Counted from the first letter of the stretch, positions 12,966 through 25,767 are shown. The stretch: 64,000 nucleotides of DNA from Paracentrotus lividus (GCA_940671915.1 CALNVZ010003433.1:33681673-33745672), one strand, 5' to 3'. Made by a program: numbers and translations. Notes: generated from the sequence alone by a model not told the origin.

Positions 12966-14605
12966 GTTCTCTGTTTATCTCGTTCTCTGTTTTTCTCCTC
13001 TATCTCTATTCCTCCTTTTCCACTGTCCTCATAATTCAGATGATTGTATAATAATCATTAACACGCGTCCGTGTCCAGCTCAAAGACGACTTTCCTTTTT
13101 TCTCTATATTTTTTTTTTAAAAAGACGTTCGTATATATAACACCCTCTCAATATTTTCATATTCATCGATTCTAGAAAATTTTAAGCATTTAGGAAGATT
13201 AAGCTTGATCCACTGGCCAAAGGCCATAGATTTGATAACCGATTAGCGAGTAATTAGACCAATTCTTTCTTGAATCGCCACTGGACATACACATGTAGAT
13301 GGACACTCGCATAATAATGAAGTTTAAAGTGAAGAATGCAGAATAGAATATCCTAAAAAGTCAGAAAATTAAATTGAATACTTCATTGATGTGGTACCCT
13401 CATGGAGATGTGTATCACATTATAACTATGTTATTTTTTTAAAATTAAGATTCCTAATCCCATTCGAAGGTCCCCAAATTTTCCCTCAATAGACTGGTGA
13501 TAACCCAGACCTATAATGTTACCCAATGGCGACATCCACTTATAAACATATCTTCACGATAACATTATATTTTGGAAAACCTTTACATTTTGGCTGTCAA
13601 TTCATACTACTGAATTATTACACAAACATGACAAATCAACAATTTATTAAATCACACCTCCACAAACTTACTCAATCCAATGTATTAAAACTGAAGGAAC
13701 TATCTAGATTTCCCCTTTAAAAGAGATAAGTGATTTGGACTTCGTATAGGATAAGACGATCTTAAGGGCCCCTCGGCATTCAAACTCTTTTGTGATCTTT
13801 TGATTCTAAAAATCGTTATGTTTTCCTCAGTTGTCTTAAACCTCTGCCTCTTTAAATGCAGTTTTGATTTTATCCCTATTCTAAAGAAAAGCTGTTAATT
13901 GTTTTTATCATTCCCATTCATGCGTCATTCAAGCTTTTACACTTATTCTCCTACCATTCCACGTTTGCACAGCAGATTGTATCATCTCATTATTATCCAT
14001 TTTCTCCTTTACTGTCTATTCTTTTCGATCTGGCCCTCTTGCGAAAATCTTGTATTATTTCTGTCTTTCTCTGTAATTCTTTATGTGTTTTTCTTTTCTC
14101 TCCTCCTATCTTTCTTTTCTGCGTCTACCAAAATCCAAACTACTACTAGCGTATTCGAGCATAGTAATGTTGGCAAGGAATGTTTCAGCGACGCAGTGCG
14201 AGCCCGTGAGCCAGCACCGCGCTGCCTAGAAGAGTTCGTGCGTCCCCGATGAACGCAAAAGGAGATTACTCGACCACTACGCGGCATCCATGGATTACTC
14301 CGGTTTGAAATGCCCGCGGTTATCGGCATGGACTAGCCGTCAAAATCTTGGACGTTTATCCGTCCAGAGTGGATGTAATTAGGACATGTTTTTTTAGGCC
14401 GTTTATGCTTTTTTTTTTTGGTAGATGATGACGGGTGATAATCGTAGCCGTCGGCGTCATCATCATCATCGCCGTCATCAGGCAGTGTCAGGGAGGAATG
14501 AAGTTCGGTTAAACGGGGTGTTTTATAGGCAAAGATGGTGGTCAGACATTGCAGCGATTCATAATCGCATTTTAATTGATAGTAAATGGCCGGGTACATC
14601 ATGGT
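12966..14605. other. Non-coding stretch, no gene recognised
   Basis: Short frames only. The segment 14190-14350 is GC-richer with CpGs but has no recognisable coding or promoter motif. A (CAT)n/(ATC)n run lies at about 14456-14480. Confidence 0.45.
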
Positions 14606-14930
14606 GATGATGAAGAAGAAGAGAGAGAAGATGAAGAAAGAGAAAAAGAGGAGCGGGAATGATGAACTAGAAAAGAAGAAAAGAAGTAAAAGAAGTTAAC
14701 CAAAATTCAAATACAATGGTCATGAGAGTGAGAAGTATAAGAAAGAGAAGTTGAGAGAAAACAAAATTACAAATTAGTGAAAGAAGAGAATGGAAATAAT
14801 CATGTAGGATTAGAATGATGGAAATGTAGGAGCGAGAAAATGAAAAAGGTGAAATAACAGTAGAAGTAATAAAGGAAAAGTAGAGGACAATTAGAAGAAG
14901 AGAAAAAAGGGAGAAGCAGAAGTAATGAAC
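14606..14930. repeat. Purine-rich (polypurine) tract
   Basis: About 320 bp of plus-strand A/G-dominated sequence (gaagaagag, gagaaaaag, aagaagag words). The minus strand reads as a long pyrimidine tract. CT repeats of opposite strand bias follow at 14992-15014. Confidence 0.8.
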
Positions 14931-14991
14931 GCCCAATACCTGAATACTGCAAATTATACAAACGCCTATCTCTTAACCTCCATACCCTCTC

Positions 14992-15208
14992 CCATTCTCT
15001 CTCTCTCTCTCTCTTGCTCTATCCCTTTCTCTTTTTTTTTTTTAAATCTTGTTATACCAAATTTTGCCTATCCGCTCCATCCATAATGACATGAATTGCC
15101 CCCTCTCTTATTCTCCAGCTTGTTCTATTTATCTGTCTGTCTCTCTGCTTGACTTTCTTATATTCTCTCCTCTTTCTCTATCTCCCTCCATCTTCGTCAA
15201 TATCTCTC

Positions 15209-15251
<43 letters not shown>
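14992..15251. repeat. CT microsatellites flanking AT-rich sequence
   Basis: Short (CT)n at about 14992-15014 and a longer one at 15204-15250. The ORFs on both strands here are low-complexity. Confidence 0.85.
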
Positions 15252-15253
<2 letters not shown>

Positions 15254-15899
15254 TATCTCTCTTTATTTCTCGTTCTCCCTCATTCTCTATCATTTCTCTA
15301 TCATTTCTATATTTAAAAAATATGCCATTGTCTTTCCTTCTACCTGTCGTTTGCCTATCTCCCATTATAATAACACAAATACTCCCATTGAGACGGGGTG
15401 TCGGTAACAGCTGAGTGCAATACCTGTTTTTATTTTATCAATGTCTTTTGTACAGGAATCACACACTATGATTATTGATAAGATAATCGAACAATGCATG
15501 AATATAAATATGAGATTAAAAATCAAAGATTTCACCTTTAGTTGCCGGAGGGCAGCCGGCACGCTTTTCGCTCGAGCATTTTCTATTCGTATATTAGTAG
15601 ACCGGCGCCAAATTCCTTCTGTCTGGATCTCTATTTCGAAACCAATCTCTCCGTTCACTGGTTCCATTATGTAAATAATAATAGAGGGTGAAAATGAAAT
15701 AAATATTTAGGGATTGATGATATCAAGTTTTTTTTTCAGACAAATGAAAGTGTGTCATCCGTCAGTTTTTCGGTCAATCATCAATTGTGTTGATATAAAG
15801 CTATACTGCGACTCGCATTATTTTAAGAAGAATAGCGAAGATATAACGAAATGATTATTTAGATAAGTGATTATTCGCTCTTTTTAATAAATTGCAGTT
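15252..15899. other. Non-coding stretch, no gene recognised
   Basis: No supported gene or repeat structure. Confidence 0.4.
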
Positions 15900-16330
15900 A
15901 TCCTTGTGCCCTGGTCTCAACGAGTCATGCGAAGTCGATCGTGCTCTTCTCTGCGTCTGGTCTGCGGTGGATTACGCAGAAAACCCTTGCGTCAGACGTA
16001 GGAAGACAGGCGCAGTATATAAAAATAGAGTGACCGACTGGACCCTTCCCCTCTGGCCAATATAATTATGATGACCTTCTTGATTTTGTTACGCCTACCC
16101 CGCCCCTTCCTCCCCCCTTTATCTTGACATGCGTGACATAAAAATGCGACTGTACAAATATCTGAAATCATGTTATTGGTGGGGTTTTTTTTTCTTTCAG
16201 AAATACAGGCGTGACGTGGTCGGAACACTATTTTCATCAATGTTGAAACGCAGGAGTCGCAGGAGGAAACCGCCCGACAAAGGCTACAAGGAAACACTTG
16301 CAAAAGTACGCGCGTCCGGTTGTGACCGGA
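15900..16330. repeat. Possible diverged TIR repeat related to 31985-32210
   Basis: The left part has 'cgtgctcttctctgcgtctggtctgcgg' spread over 15939-15967. The right part has 'gaaacgcaggagtcgca' (about 16245) and 'aaacacttgcaaaag' (about 16292). Related words in the same order occur at 31985-32210 ('cgtgcacctctttgcgtctagtctgcgg' and 'cacttgcaaaag'). 'aaacgcaggaatcgca' also occurs in the units at 29018-29878. These suggest a dispersed family, but the boundaries are unresolved. Confidence 0.4.
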
Positions 16331-17073
16331 GAATTACCCCAGTTGGATGCATTCATGTACTAGTATCAATTCTGTGCACCATCTCCATCTCTAGGGATTA
16401 TACTACGATATCGGCGTCTTTTGTACATAATCGAAAGATACCCCTCTGCCTTGCGACAACTTATCATACACCCGGTTTTTGCTCGTCAGCAAGGGTCAGT
16501 ATGACGATTCGTTGGTCTGAAGGTTCGTTAGTCCGAAAGGGTTGATCTCCAAAATGATATAGGTTCGCTAATCCAAAAATGAAGTTATGATAAAAATAGT
16601 GAAACGAGATTGAAATGTAGTGATAAAGTAATATATTTACTTTCGTATTAGTGACGTATTTTACCTACTAATCGTATCCATGATGTTTCTTTTAGATGAA
16701 TCCCCATGATGTATATTTTTCTCGAATGTCTCTAGAATTTTACTTATCAATATCAACTTTTGTTGCCTATTGAAGACTATGGTATTACAGTTTTCAGATT
16801 CACTATAGGATAAATCGAATTTTCTTATCATTTTTTGTATCGTTCTCCATTTGCCTTTTATTTCTTTTTTGTTCGTGACATTGATGTTATACCACAAAGT
16901 TAATTCTCCATTTTGTTGTCAATATTTCTTTCTTCCTTTTTGCTTTTTTTTTCTTTTTTAAAAACTTTATTACATGATCATTTTCAACGTTTTCATTCAT
17001 TTTTCTTATTACATCCTCTTTTGCTTAAACATTAAATCAATTTAACCAACTATCTTTTCACTGGGTTATCACA
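16331..17073. other. AT-rich non-coding stretch
   Basis: Contains a short local repeat 'ggttcgttagtccgaa' / 'ggttcgctaatccaaa' at about 16520-16580. No gene seen. Confidence 0.4.
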
Positions 17074-17278
17074 CCCTGCCGGAAAAACTTAGTGTCCCAC
17101 AATGTGAACACATTGTGACACAGTGTGGTCACATTGTGTCGTACTTTTTCCAGTACCGACACTGAGAAAAATGGGCCAAATCCACACAGTCGTCACATTG
17201 TGAAGGACTCGGACACTGTGTTCACAGAGTCGACAGTGTGGACACTGTGATTGACTCTGTGGGTTTTTTCCGGCAGGG
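17074..17278. mobile_element. 205 bp MITE with CCCTGCCGGAAAAA ends
   Basis: The left end ccctgccggaaaaa and the right end ttttttccggcaggg are inverted repeats. The interior is densely built from 'cacagtgt', 'acattgtg' and 'gacactgtg' words in both orientations, giving strong secondary-structure potential. A diverged second copy is at 34737-34962. Confidence 0.88.
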
Positions 17279-17329
17279 CGGTCTCTTGTCCAAACTCCGA
17301 GATCGTTCTTTCGTCCTTAACCCCCTCTC

Positions 17330-17765
17330 TCAACACCACCACCACCATCATCTACACCATCACCAGCACCATCAAAATCACCACTAAAACCATCACCACT
17401 AGCACCACCACCTTCCCCATCAATATCACCGCCACCATACCACCACCACTACCACCACCATCACCACCACCACCACCACCGCCACCGCCACCACCACCAT
17501 CACCTCCACCTCCACCACCACCACCACCACCACCATCATCATTATCATCATCACCACCATCATTCTCACCATCACCATTACCACCACCACCACTAGTATC
17601 AGCATCACCATCACCATCAATGCTACCACCATCACCATCACCACCAACACAATCACCACCACCAACACCACTACCACCACCACCAACAACAACCTCATCA
17701 TCACAATCACCACCACCAGCGGCATCACCATCACCACCATCACCTGATTACTACCATCATCACCT
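17330..17765. repeat. (CCA/CCATCA)n trinucleotide repeat
   Basis: About 435 bp of CCA/TCA/CCG trinucleotides. The 186 aa plus-strand frame (Pro/Thr/Ser) and the 105 aa minus-strand frame (Met/Val) are simple translations of this repeat. I do not annotate a gene. Confidence 0.95.
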
Positions 17766-18407
17766 CCAAAACCACCACAATATCACGACCTTCAAATTTT
17801 ACTCCAACTAGACGTAATACAATACAAATCAGTCAGATTTGTCTCACAAGTAACATAATGCGTTTGTAATCAATATTATCTAATGTAGACAGTCATAAGC
17901 ATTCAAATGAGAAACGAAGATATAAAATGTTCAAATTAAAAAATCATTTCTAATTCAATATACATGACACTACTCAAACATTCAATACGCCCACTGACGT
18001 TCAACCGATAAACATCAGTAAGTTTCAGTATGAACAAAATTAATTGTGATGTTCTTTTTTTTTCCTTCTTAGTTTGCTGAAGTCATGAACTACATGTTTA
18101 TCAAACATATTATTTTTTATTGTTGATACCACATTGTCATTTTACGAGGTTCCATTTATCATATTTCAAAAGGTGAGGGTAAAGGTCCCCTCTTTTTGTC
18201 AGCAGAGTTAGTATACCACAGGCAATCAATTAAGCCGGGGCATCACATGAGAGTCACATCACATGAGAGTCACATCACGAGCTCTTATATATTTTCAGAG
18301 AAACAGTATTATCGGAGTTTTTTAAATTTTAATTTTTTAGTTTCAACAGTTCATCATGTTTTAAATGAAAATACCTGAAATAAGTAAAGAATTTGTGGGT
18401 ATTACCC
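17766..18407. other. AT-rich non-coding stretch
   Basis: Contains a short direct repeat 'catcacatgagagt' at about 18240-18268. No gene seen. Confidence 0.4.
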
Positions 18408-19035
18408 TACACTGTTAGAACGCGGTTTAAAAATTTCGCTGTTTAAAAAAAATGTTGGTTTAAAAGTTAAACATTCTTGTTTAATATTTAAACATTGTTG
18501 TTTAAAACCGGAAAAGTGAGGTTTTATAGCCTCAAAAAAGACCTGTTTAAAGATTAGAGTTTAGATATTAAACAGTTTTGTTTAAACAGGCCGAGGTAAA
18601 TGTCACGTGATAGTCATGAGCTAATGGCATCACTCGTTACATATGGAAGGTAAATCGGCGCAACATTTCAATCATGGCGAAGGACTTAAGCCTCACACAT
18701 TAAACTCGTATGTACAGATGTGTTGGCTCAGTGGATAGAGCGTTTGCCTTATAATTGAATGGTCGTGAGTTCGATACCCGGCCGCGTTAACCAAAAGTTG
18801 GAGCGTTTTTATTTTTGGAGAGAAGCATTAAACGATACTGTTGATATTTTAAACAACCATTAAACAGCAGGTTGTTTAATCTTTTAAACAGCAGGTTGTT
18901 TAATCTTTTAAACAACAAGAGTGTTAAAGAACAACTACAGGTTGTTTAATTTCTAAACAACGCTGTGCGATTCACCGGTTAACACGCAGTTGTTTAAGAT
19001 TTTAAACGACTTGTTTAATTTTTTCTAACAGTGTA
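18408..19035. mobile_element. 0.63 kb TA-flanked element built of TTTAAAC words, enclosing a tRNA-like sequence
   Basis: The ends are perfect 13 bp inverted repeats, TACACTGTTAGAA (18408-18420) and TTCTAACAGTGTA (19023-19035). The outer TA on each side is consistent with a mariner-type TA duplication. The subterminal regions consist of many 'gtttaa' and 'ttaaac' words facing each other: the left third favours 'tgtttaaa', the right third 'aggttgtttaatctttt'. The middle holds a tRNA-like stretch (18719-18790). No transposase is present. Confidence 0.85.
18719..18790 (+). other. tRNA-like sequence (A and B boxes), probably tRNA-derived repeat
   Basis: Contains an A-box-like 'tggctcagtggatagagc' and a B-box-like 'gagttcgatacc' about 35 nt apart, the spacing of a tRNA gene. 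The anticodon and T arms do not pair well, so I read it as a tRNA-derived pseudogene or SINE head. It lies inside the TIR element at 18408-19035. Confidence 0.6.
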
Positions 19036-19170
19036 GGAGACTTCTCCAAAACTCCGAGACTGAAAAAAAAAATCTCATAAAATGTTTGATTTTCTCGCGA
19101 CTCCAAAGGCTCAGAGTCGCAAACTAGTCTTAAATCCGTCTCGATCGTGGCAGGTGAGATGCCATTATTA
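19036..19170. repeat. Fragment of GAGACG-family foldback element
   Basis: Carries 'ggagacttctccaaaactccgagact', 'cgcgactc' and 'ccgtctcgatcg', and ends 'gtgagatgccattatta'. The end resembles the family right end 'gagataccaccatta'. No left end is seen. It abuts the element at 18408-19035. Confidence 0.45.
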
Positions 19171-21060
19171 GTAAAATGAGAACTGGACTCTTCAAAACCA
19201 TTGATCTTTTTTTTTTTTGTGATTCATCTGAAAATTTTCTTCTGTTATGTATCTCTACAAATATGTATGATGATAATTTGTACAATTAGTTTAGATACCG
19301 TCTGGTTCTGCTGAATTATATTGGTTCTATGTCCAGATCCAGGTCTATTCGTTTGCCATATCACGTGACACCGAACTATGCAGATCACGTGACCAAGAAT
19401 TTGCGGACCTTGGAATCACGGACCTAGGAGGATCGAAATGCAGAGAGGAAAAAAAAATGTGGCGGAAATCCCGACCCTCAAAAACCATATCTGTTGCTTC
19501 AATCTGCGGGCGATATGGCCTTGTAGTCATACAATCTTTTCTTCGTCACATTTTGATTCCTTTATATGTGGATCCAAAACCCCCATTCATCAGGATAAAT
19601 CACGACAAATTAAACAATCCAAATCGCTACATTAAGCAGTCATGTCAGTGTGGAGAGAATTTGGAAACTTAAAAATAGAGGTTTAAGGATCATTAAGTAA
19701 TCGCGACAGATCTTAATTAATCTCATGTTCTTGTCGCCGTATTGAGAAAGAAACTCACGAAAAAAAACGTGTCTTAGATTTTATCACCGCCACCCTTACA
19801 AGTTGTGGAAGTAGTTGGCTCATCAATTCTTGTGAAATTTTGAGGCTTCGTCAATCTAAACTGGATTGAATACTATAAGCACAATTGTAGGAATGAAACC
19901 AATCGTTCCAAAAACGTCCGGTTTTATTCAAATGTCGATCCATCCTTCTAGGTCATCTTTGGAAAGGAAAACGTCATGCTAATTACTTTATTGCCGCATT
20001 AATCATTTAAATAGAGTAAAAGGTATGGGCAAAATATATCACCGGTTGATTCATTGCCTACTAAAGTGTTACAACCTTTTAAAATCTTTTCTAAATTTAA
20101 TGAAAATGACTTTAATATCTCTTCATACAATTTGGATAAGAAACTTTCAAGTTTGTAGTTTAAATGTATATCTATTTAATCATATATTGTCAGTAAATGT
20201 GTCAATTCCTTGAGAATTGTATTGATGTCAGTCAATTAAAATTGAGGTTTGTCTTGAACATTGTGGGTCACTATTAATGGAATAGAATAAGCAATACATC
20301 ATGTGTTTTGTAAGAATTGGCATAATCATCATGATTACAAACCAATAGCTAGATAATTTTAAGCAACCAATTATTGATATATCAAACATATAGGTCAGAT
20401 AAAATACCCGTTAAAATTACTTGCAATTAAATCGTTATATGAATAGAATGATGGAAAAGAGTGACAAATAGGTTTCTTCTTTTAAAAAAAATGGTTTGAT
20501 CGACATATTTTGGCTAATTGCAAATGTACTCAGAGTTGAGTTCGCTGTCCTTTGGAAAATTCAATTAATGAAACATGTTTAAAAATGCAGATATATACAT
20601 TTTTAAAAACTGATTTATCAATTAATCTCTACACTATTTTTCGTTTTACTCAAAATTTGCTGTAACTTTCAATTATATTTTACATAATTTTAACAAATAA
20701 AAAGATGATGTCAAGGTACATTTATTTCTATTTTCAAAACGAAATTATTTAACGATTATTCATCTTTTCAATATATTCACATGTAATTAAAGATGATGAT
20801 TGTTTTGATTGATATCCTTTTACTCAATTTTAAGAATTGAGCGTGATTCTGAATAAATATATTCATGTAGCATTTGGTGTTTCAGTGCTTCATCTTACAT
20901 GGGCGATTACATTTCAGACCAGAGCGAATATTAAGCATGATCACGATGTAAAACGATATATACCCTGTTACTTCAATAGAACAAGAAAGTAAGCAAATGA
21001 TATGAAACATACTAATGACTTTGATTTGATTAAGAACCAAATGAAATCGTTTTCTTTCAC
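19171..21060. other. Long AT-rich non-coding stretch
   Basis: No gene seen. Two TCACGTGA E-box palindromes lie close together at about 19361 and 19385. Otherwise featureless. Confidence 0.45.
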
Positions 21061-21090
21061 CCCCCCCCAAAAAAAAAAAAAAAAAAAAAA
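21061..21090. repeat. C/A homopolymer run
   Basis: A short C run followed by about 20 A residues. Confidence 0.9.
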
Positions 21091-21639
21091 TTATTAATAC
21101 CAAAAAAAATAAAAAATCTAAAAAAATGTTCACAACTTCGACTTAAAAAAGAATTAAGCAAAAATTATATTGTTATTTTTTAACAACTACCAAAAAATAT
21201 ATTTATTCTAGAATAGAATTAAATGAAAAAAGACGAAAAACTTCGTGATCTCGTGAATAGGTTTACGAAATAAAGCATGCATCCCCCAACCAATGTTTTA
21301 GACCTTAAACAAGGGGAAGAAAAGGGCCCACAATAAGCGCGCGAAAAAAAACAATCACGGCATACTTTTCACCTGTCAATTGCCACCATCCATTTGCAAA
21401 TATCGACCGTCTGTTACGAATATGTGATCTATGCGGGTGTCAGAAGTGAGCCAAAAGACAATTTAAATTTCGCTCCCTTTTTTGATCGCGTGCAGGTAGA
21501 AAAACTTTTCGTTTTTCTTTTTGTATCAATCAGAGACAAGCGTCAGCTGATTCCGAACTGAAAGGGAAGATGCTTTTGTGATAGGGAAGTGATGGAGCTG
21601 ATAAACACTAACTGAAGATGGGTATCTTATCACACATAT

Positions 21640-21722
21640 GGTAGGAAGAGAGAGAGAGAGAGAGGAGGAGGGAGGGGGGGGGGAGAGAGTGAGAGAGAGA
21701 GAGGGAGAGAGAGATAGATAAA
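21640..21722. repeat. GA/G-rich microsatellite
   Basis: (GA)n interrupted by a run of G. Confidence 0.9.
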
Positions 21723-22079
21723 GTGGGGGCGCTGGAGCATATAAGAAATGAAGAACACAACTAGATAAACGGTTTTCAGAGTTTCATGTTAAATTTTACT
21801 TTCAAAAGGTATATTTCAACTGATTCATATAAATATCTTAACCTGGACAGAACGATGAAATTTAAGGAGCTGTAGACAGATAAAAGGTATTCTTGTATAT
21901 AGAAATATTAATGTACATGTATAAATATATGTTAAAATAGTTAAACAGGGAAGCAATATCGACAAAGAACAATCTAAAATAAAATTATTATATGAATGGT
22001 TAGATGGACGTGGAGATAGACAAAGAAGCCATTATATCTATAATAAAATAAAAGATAAAAATTAGACTGATATAATAGC

Positions 22080-22270
22080 TACAGGAACGGAAAGGTAGGT
22101 GGGTGGATAAAAGAGAAATATATAGATATATGGACAGATAGATCGACTAGACAGACATATCATCTAGACAGACAGATGTGATACGAATGAATAGATAAAT
22201 ATACATCAGATAAAAAGTATAGACAGGTACGGTAAAAAGATAGATAGGCAGACGTATATACAGGTAGAGG
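22080..22270. repeat. GATA/GACA tetranucleotide-rich segment
   Basis: Dispersed 'gatagata', 'agacagacag' and 'tagatagg' words; a degenerate tetranucleotide repeat. Confidence 0.55.
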
Positions 22271-22408
22271 TGATATGGTCTAGTGGTTTAGTCACAAAGT
22301 ACACTCCCTGATCAAAATTATTATTTCATTAAAAAAATACCTAGAATACGTGCATGTTTCATTTTACAGGCTTTTTTTTGTATGAAACGGCAACGCCCAG
22401 AGAAGAAA

Positions 22409-22632
22409 GATTTATTTGTCCCGTTGCTAAGGAGGATGCGCGCCAAAACCAAAGGTCGTGATTATCCAGCAAAATATATCAAAATGTGTGAACATTCACA
22501 TACTGCAGTAAATCACAATGTATTCCCCACAAGCATGATAAGAAATTGAATATAATTTGATAAAGTTGCATTGAAACATTTTGGCGATAAATATATAGGA
22601 ATAAATCCTCCTTCGCAACGGAACAAATAAAT
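22409..22632. repeat. Inverted repeat (foldback), ~27 bp arms
   Basis: The left arm 'tttatttgtcccgttgctaaggaggat' (22411-22436) is the reverse complement, with two mismatches, of the right arm at about 22604-22630. The spacer is about 167 bp. A non-autonomous element is likely, but the ends are not resolved. Confidence 0.6.
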
Positions 22633-23137
22633 TCATCATGATCTTCTCTAAGTCTTGCCATTTTCCTCTCCTCTTGTCTTGGCACCTTTTGGCAGAGGGG
22701 AAAAGTGCTATAATCCAGTAAACGGTTTTGGGAGAAATATGAAGCAGTTTTATGATTTAATTTGTTTGCCTTTTGTTCTTTTATCACCCCTCTTTTTCCA
22801 GAAAGGACAGGATCTGGTAATCCTTTGCTCTTGGGGGAAAAAAAGAAAGAAAAACATTTCTCTTTTAAAATATAGAAATATGGTCGACAACACTATGGTT
22901 ATGAATGATATACCGTCAATATAACAATCTACATAAAGGCTTATAAAATAGAAAAATTATGTTGCAGCACTTGTGAATAGGGAGGGTAGAAATGAAATAA
23001 TGATACGCAATAAACCAAACTTCTCAAACGTAGTTTAATAATGTTGAATTACGGTAAGTTATAAAGAAATCAATTTCAGTCGGAGATGGCTAAATGGACT
23101 ATAGACAAAGAAACATTTAAACAACCAGGAGCTTGTG

Positions 23138-23277
23138 AGGATGCTCAAACCATTTAACATGTTTTATAGTTTGAAGAATGGTTTATCGAGTTCTAGGGCA
23201 GCTGTTAGGATGCTCAAACCATTTAACATGTTTTATAGTTTGAAGAATGGTTTATATCGAGTTCTAGGGCAGCTGTG
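23138..23277. repeat. 69 bp tandem duplication, near-identical
   Basis: Two head-to-tail copies start 'aggatgctcaaacc' at 23138 and 23207 and end 'ttctagggcagctgt'. The second copy has a 2 bp insertion (tatatcgag against tatcgag). This is a very recent duplication. Confidence 0.95.
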
Positions 23278-23337
23278 TAATGTACCAATATTAAAACTTT
23301 GAAAAAGAGGTGAAACTGACCAGAAATATATAATGTA

Positions 23338-23725
23338 AAAAAAAAAAAAAAAGAGCAAATAAAATGGAATTCCATCGGGATTCGAACCTGTTGCTATACA
23401 GGTGCTCTATCAACTGAGCTATGACAAGCCCTTGTGTCGATGACCGTCCAAGAGAACCCTTAGCTTTCAATGCTCGAGTGATCAGAAGCTGTGGAACTTA
23501 ACATATACCCGCACGATAGAAACCTGTCGATCATTTAGGAGGTCTCGGATTCGAATCCCGACTGAATCCAAATTTCTTTGCTCATTAAAAAAATATATAT
23601 ATATATATACACATATTTCTGGCCTCTGGGATAAATATCGACATAAGGACTTGCCATAGGTCACTTGGTAGTGCTCGGGTGCGCTCGGCTCGAGGATTCT
23701 GGTTCAAATCCCGATGGAGTCCCAT
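23338..23725. repeat. Cluster of three tRNA-like SINE-type repeats
   Basis: On the minus strand at about 23338-23432 there is a tRNA-like head with A box 'tagctcagttgatagagc' and B box 'ggttcgaatcc', followed by 'ggaattccattttatttgctc' and a T/A-rich tail. On the plus strand, copies end at about 23590 (B box 'ggattcgaatcc' then 'gaatccaaatttctttgctc') and about 23745 (B box 'ggttcaaatcc' then 'gagtcccattttctttgcc'). All three share the same sequence after the B box, so they are copies of one family in both orientations. The T stem of the first copy is missing, so it is not a functional tRNA. Confidence 0.7.
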
Positions 23726-23745
23726 TTTCTTTGCCCTTTTTTCGT

Positions 23746-25735
23746 TTTTTGAAAATTAAAACTTGTCAATGATTGGCGTAACAAGCCATACTCTCATCCA
23801 AATTTAAAACGACCTTGACTTAAATTCTTTCCAAGCTCTATTGTCATGCCATTTATTCTACTCCAAACACAAAACTTAATGATACATACAATCACGATCG
23901 CAATCAAATAAATATTATGGTAAAATGTGTGACGTGAATCGTTCGGAACAGCGGGAAAGCATAATCGTCACCCCAACAGTTAGTTGCTAATCGTCCTCAC
24001 AATAAACCACAATCAGATACGACGGAATAGAATAGAAACCTCATTTGGCGGATTAACGCATGGAAGATGAATCAAAAGCATTGCCATGAATAGATTGAAA
24101 CTCCAATTGTCATCGCAATCAAACGATCAGAGAGGATTTTAAAGGGAGCAAGTAACTTTGTGGAGGCTTGCAAAAATATGAGCTGTGGGACCCTACATGC
24201 TGCCAGTGTATTTAATAATATGTCAAGAGGAAACCCTGAAAATTGTATTTCCCCAGCATCATTACATGCTTAACAATAAGTAAAATAATTTTCCCTCCAT
24301 AGGCTGCAGTGTTAACTTAAACGTACCTAGGTACGCTTATGACTATGGCGATATTTAGTCACCGATATCTCGGTAATTAAATGATCGATTAGCTTCAAAA
24401 ACCTCAGGGGATTCCTGTCTAACCTACAGGTTTTCAAATATGATTGCAGCATTAGCTGGAAGAGGAATTTATTTTTGAGATCCTGAACGCAATTAAACAA
24501 TCCCTTTAAAAACTTGGGGTGACAAGAAAGAGAAAGAGAGAGAGGGGGGGGGGGGGAGCGCGTTGGAAAGAGAGAGGTGCAAATATTTGCCGAAACACGT
24601 GGGCGAGATATCTATCAGCATCATCTATCGATAGCGGGAATATTCAAAGACACTTCACGCATCCATCTAAGATTCGCCCCCCACAAAAGATTCACATCAA
24701 AATCAATTACTCAAATTAGGTTTGATGATCTTGTAATCACCTCCCTTAACAATCAAATAAAATATATTTCACATTACCCCCATGATCTTTTATGACGGTT
24801 TTGATAACAAAAGCGACAACCATTAGTGCCTTGGCTTGGCAACTCACAGGTTATTCAATGATAAGTATCTTGATGTCTTTTGTGACGAGAATATTATTGC
24901 TTTAAGATCTTGAGATTATTTTCTTGAGTATGTATAAATGTTTGTCGATGCACCTGTAGTGTGTCATTTAGGTAGGAGGTGGTGGTGGTTGTAGAATTTA
25001 ATTCTAGAGGATGAAAATAAACCGATTGTGCAGCTCTGGACTGAAGATGTGTGATGTGGATTTACAAGGAATATATTTCATTTGGTGTTGCTCTTAAAGT
25101 TGGATTTAAGGATTAGACTGCAGTTTCTGTTTTCGCACAAACATCATGAACATGGAAAGGAATAAAATGTGTGAATAAACAAGATTGAAAGAAAATTGTA
25201 AGCCCTCACAGTAGGAAGAGGAGATCTGAAGTAATTAACGAGGAGGATTTTGTATGTAGAGGATGAGGGTTAAGGTGGAAGAGTAAAATAGAAGGAGAGC
25301 AGAAGAAAAACGGAAACCGTAAGAGAAGACTTGAGCTTGTTTCGTGGTCAACTGAGTATGAGATCTGCAGGTCAGGATTCGATTGCCGGCAGTGAAACTG
25401 GGCAAAGAAATTGATCTGCATTTATCATTCCTGAAGGATGGATATCTTATGGAATTATATTTTTTCGACATGTTATTTACTCAGCTAAAGCTCAAACAGT
25501 AATTTAGTAAACGCCACGAATGTGTGGAAGAAAACTTAATTAACCAATCTGCTGCGAAGCAAATGAGTTGCATCAAATACTTAGATGCAACTTTGATGTT
25601 GAAAGTTGGTTTTACACCCGCCTTTCTCAATGGACTTGAAGAAATTTAGTTTTTGTTTTTCCTCATCTTTTTTGTTTGTGTTGTAAACAAGCGAAATGAG
25701 ATTTCTTTTGAATTATGAGTCATGTGGTCACCCAT
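23746..25735. other. Non-coding stretch, no gene recognised
   Basis: Includes a GA/G-rich run at about 24524-24560. Otherwise AT-rich with no supportable gene. Confidence 0.45.

Positions 25736-25767
<32 letters not shown>
25736..25767. repeat. (TTTA)n microsatellite
   Basis: About seven TTTA units. Confidence 0.9.

Noticed and set aside
17251-17811. 186-codon Pro/Thr-rich ORF
   Set aside because: Direct translation of a CCA trinucleotide repeat; the antisense frame is equally open.
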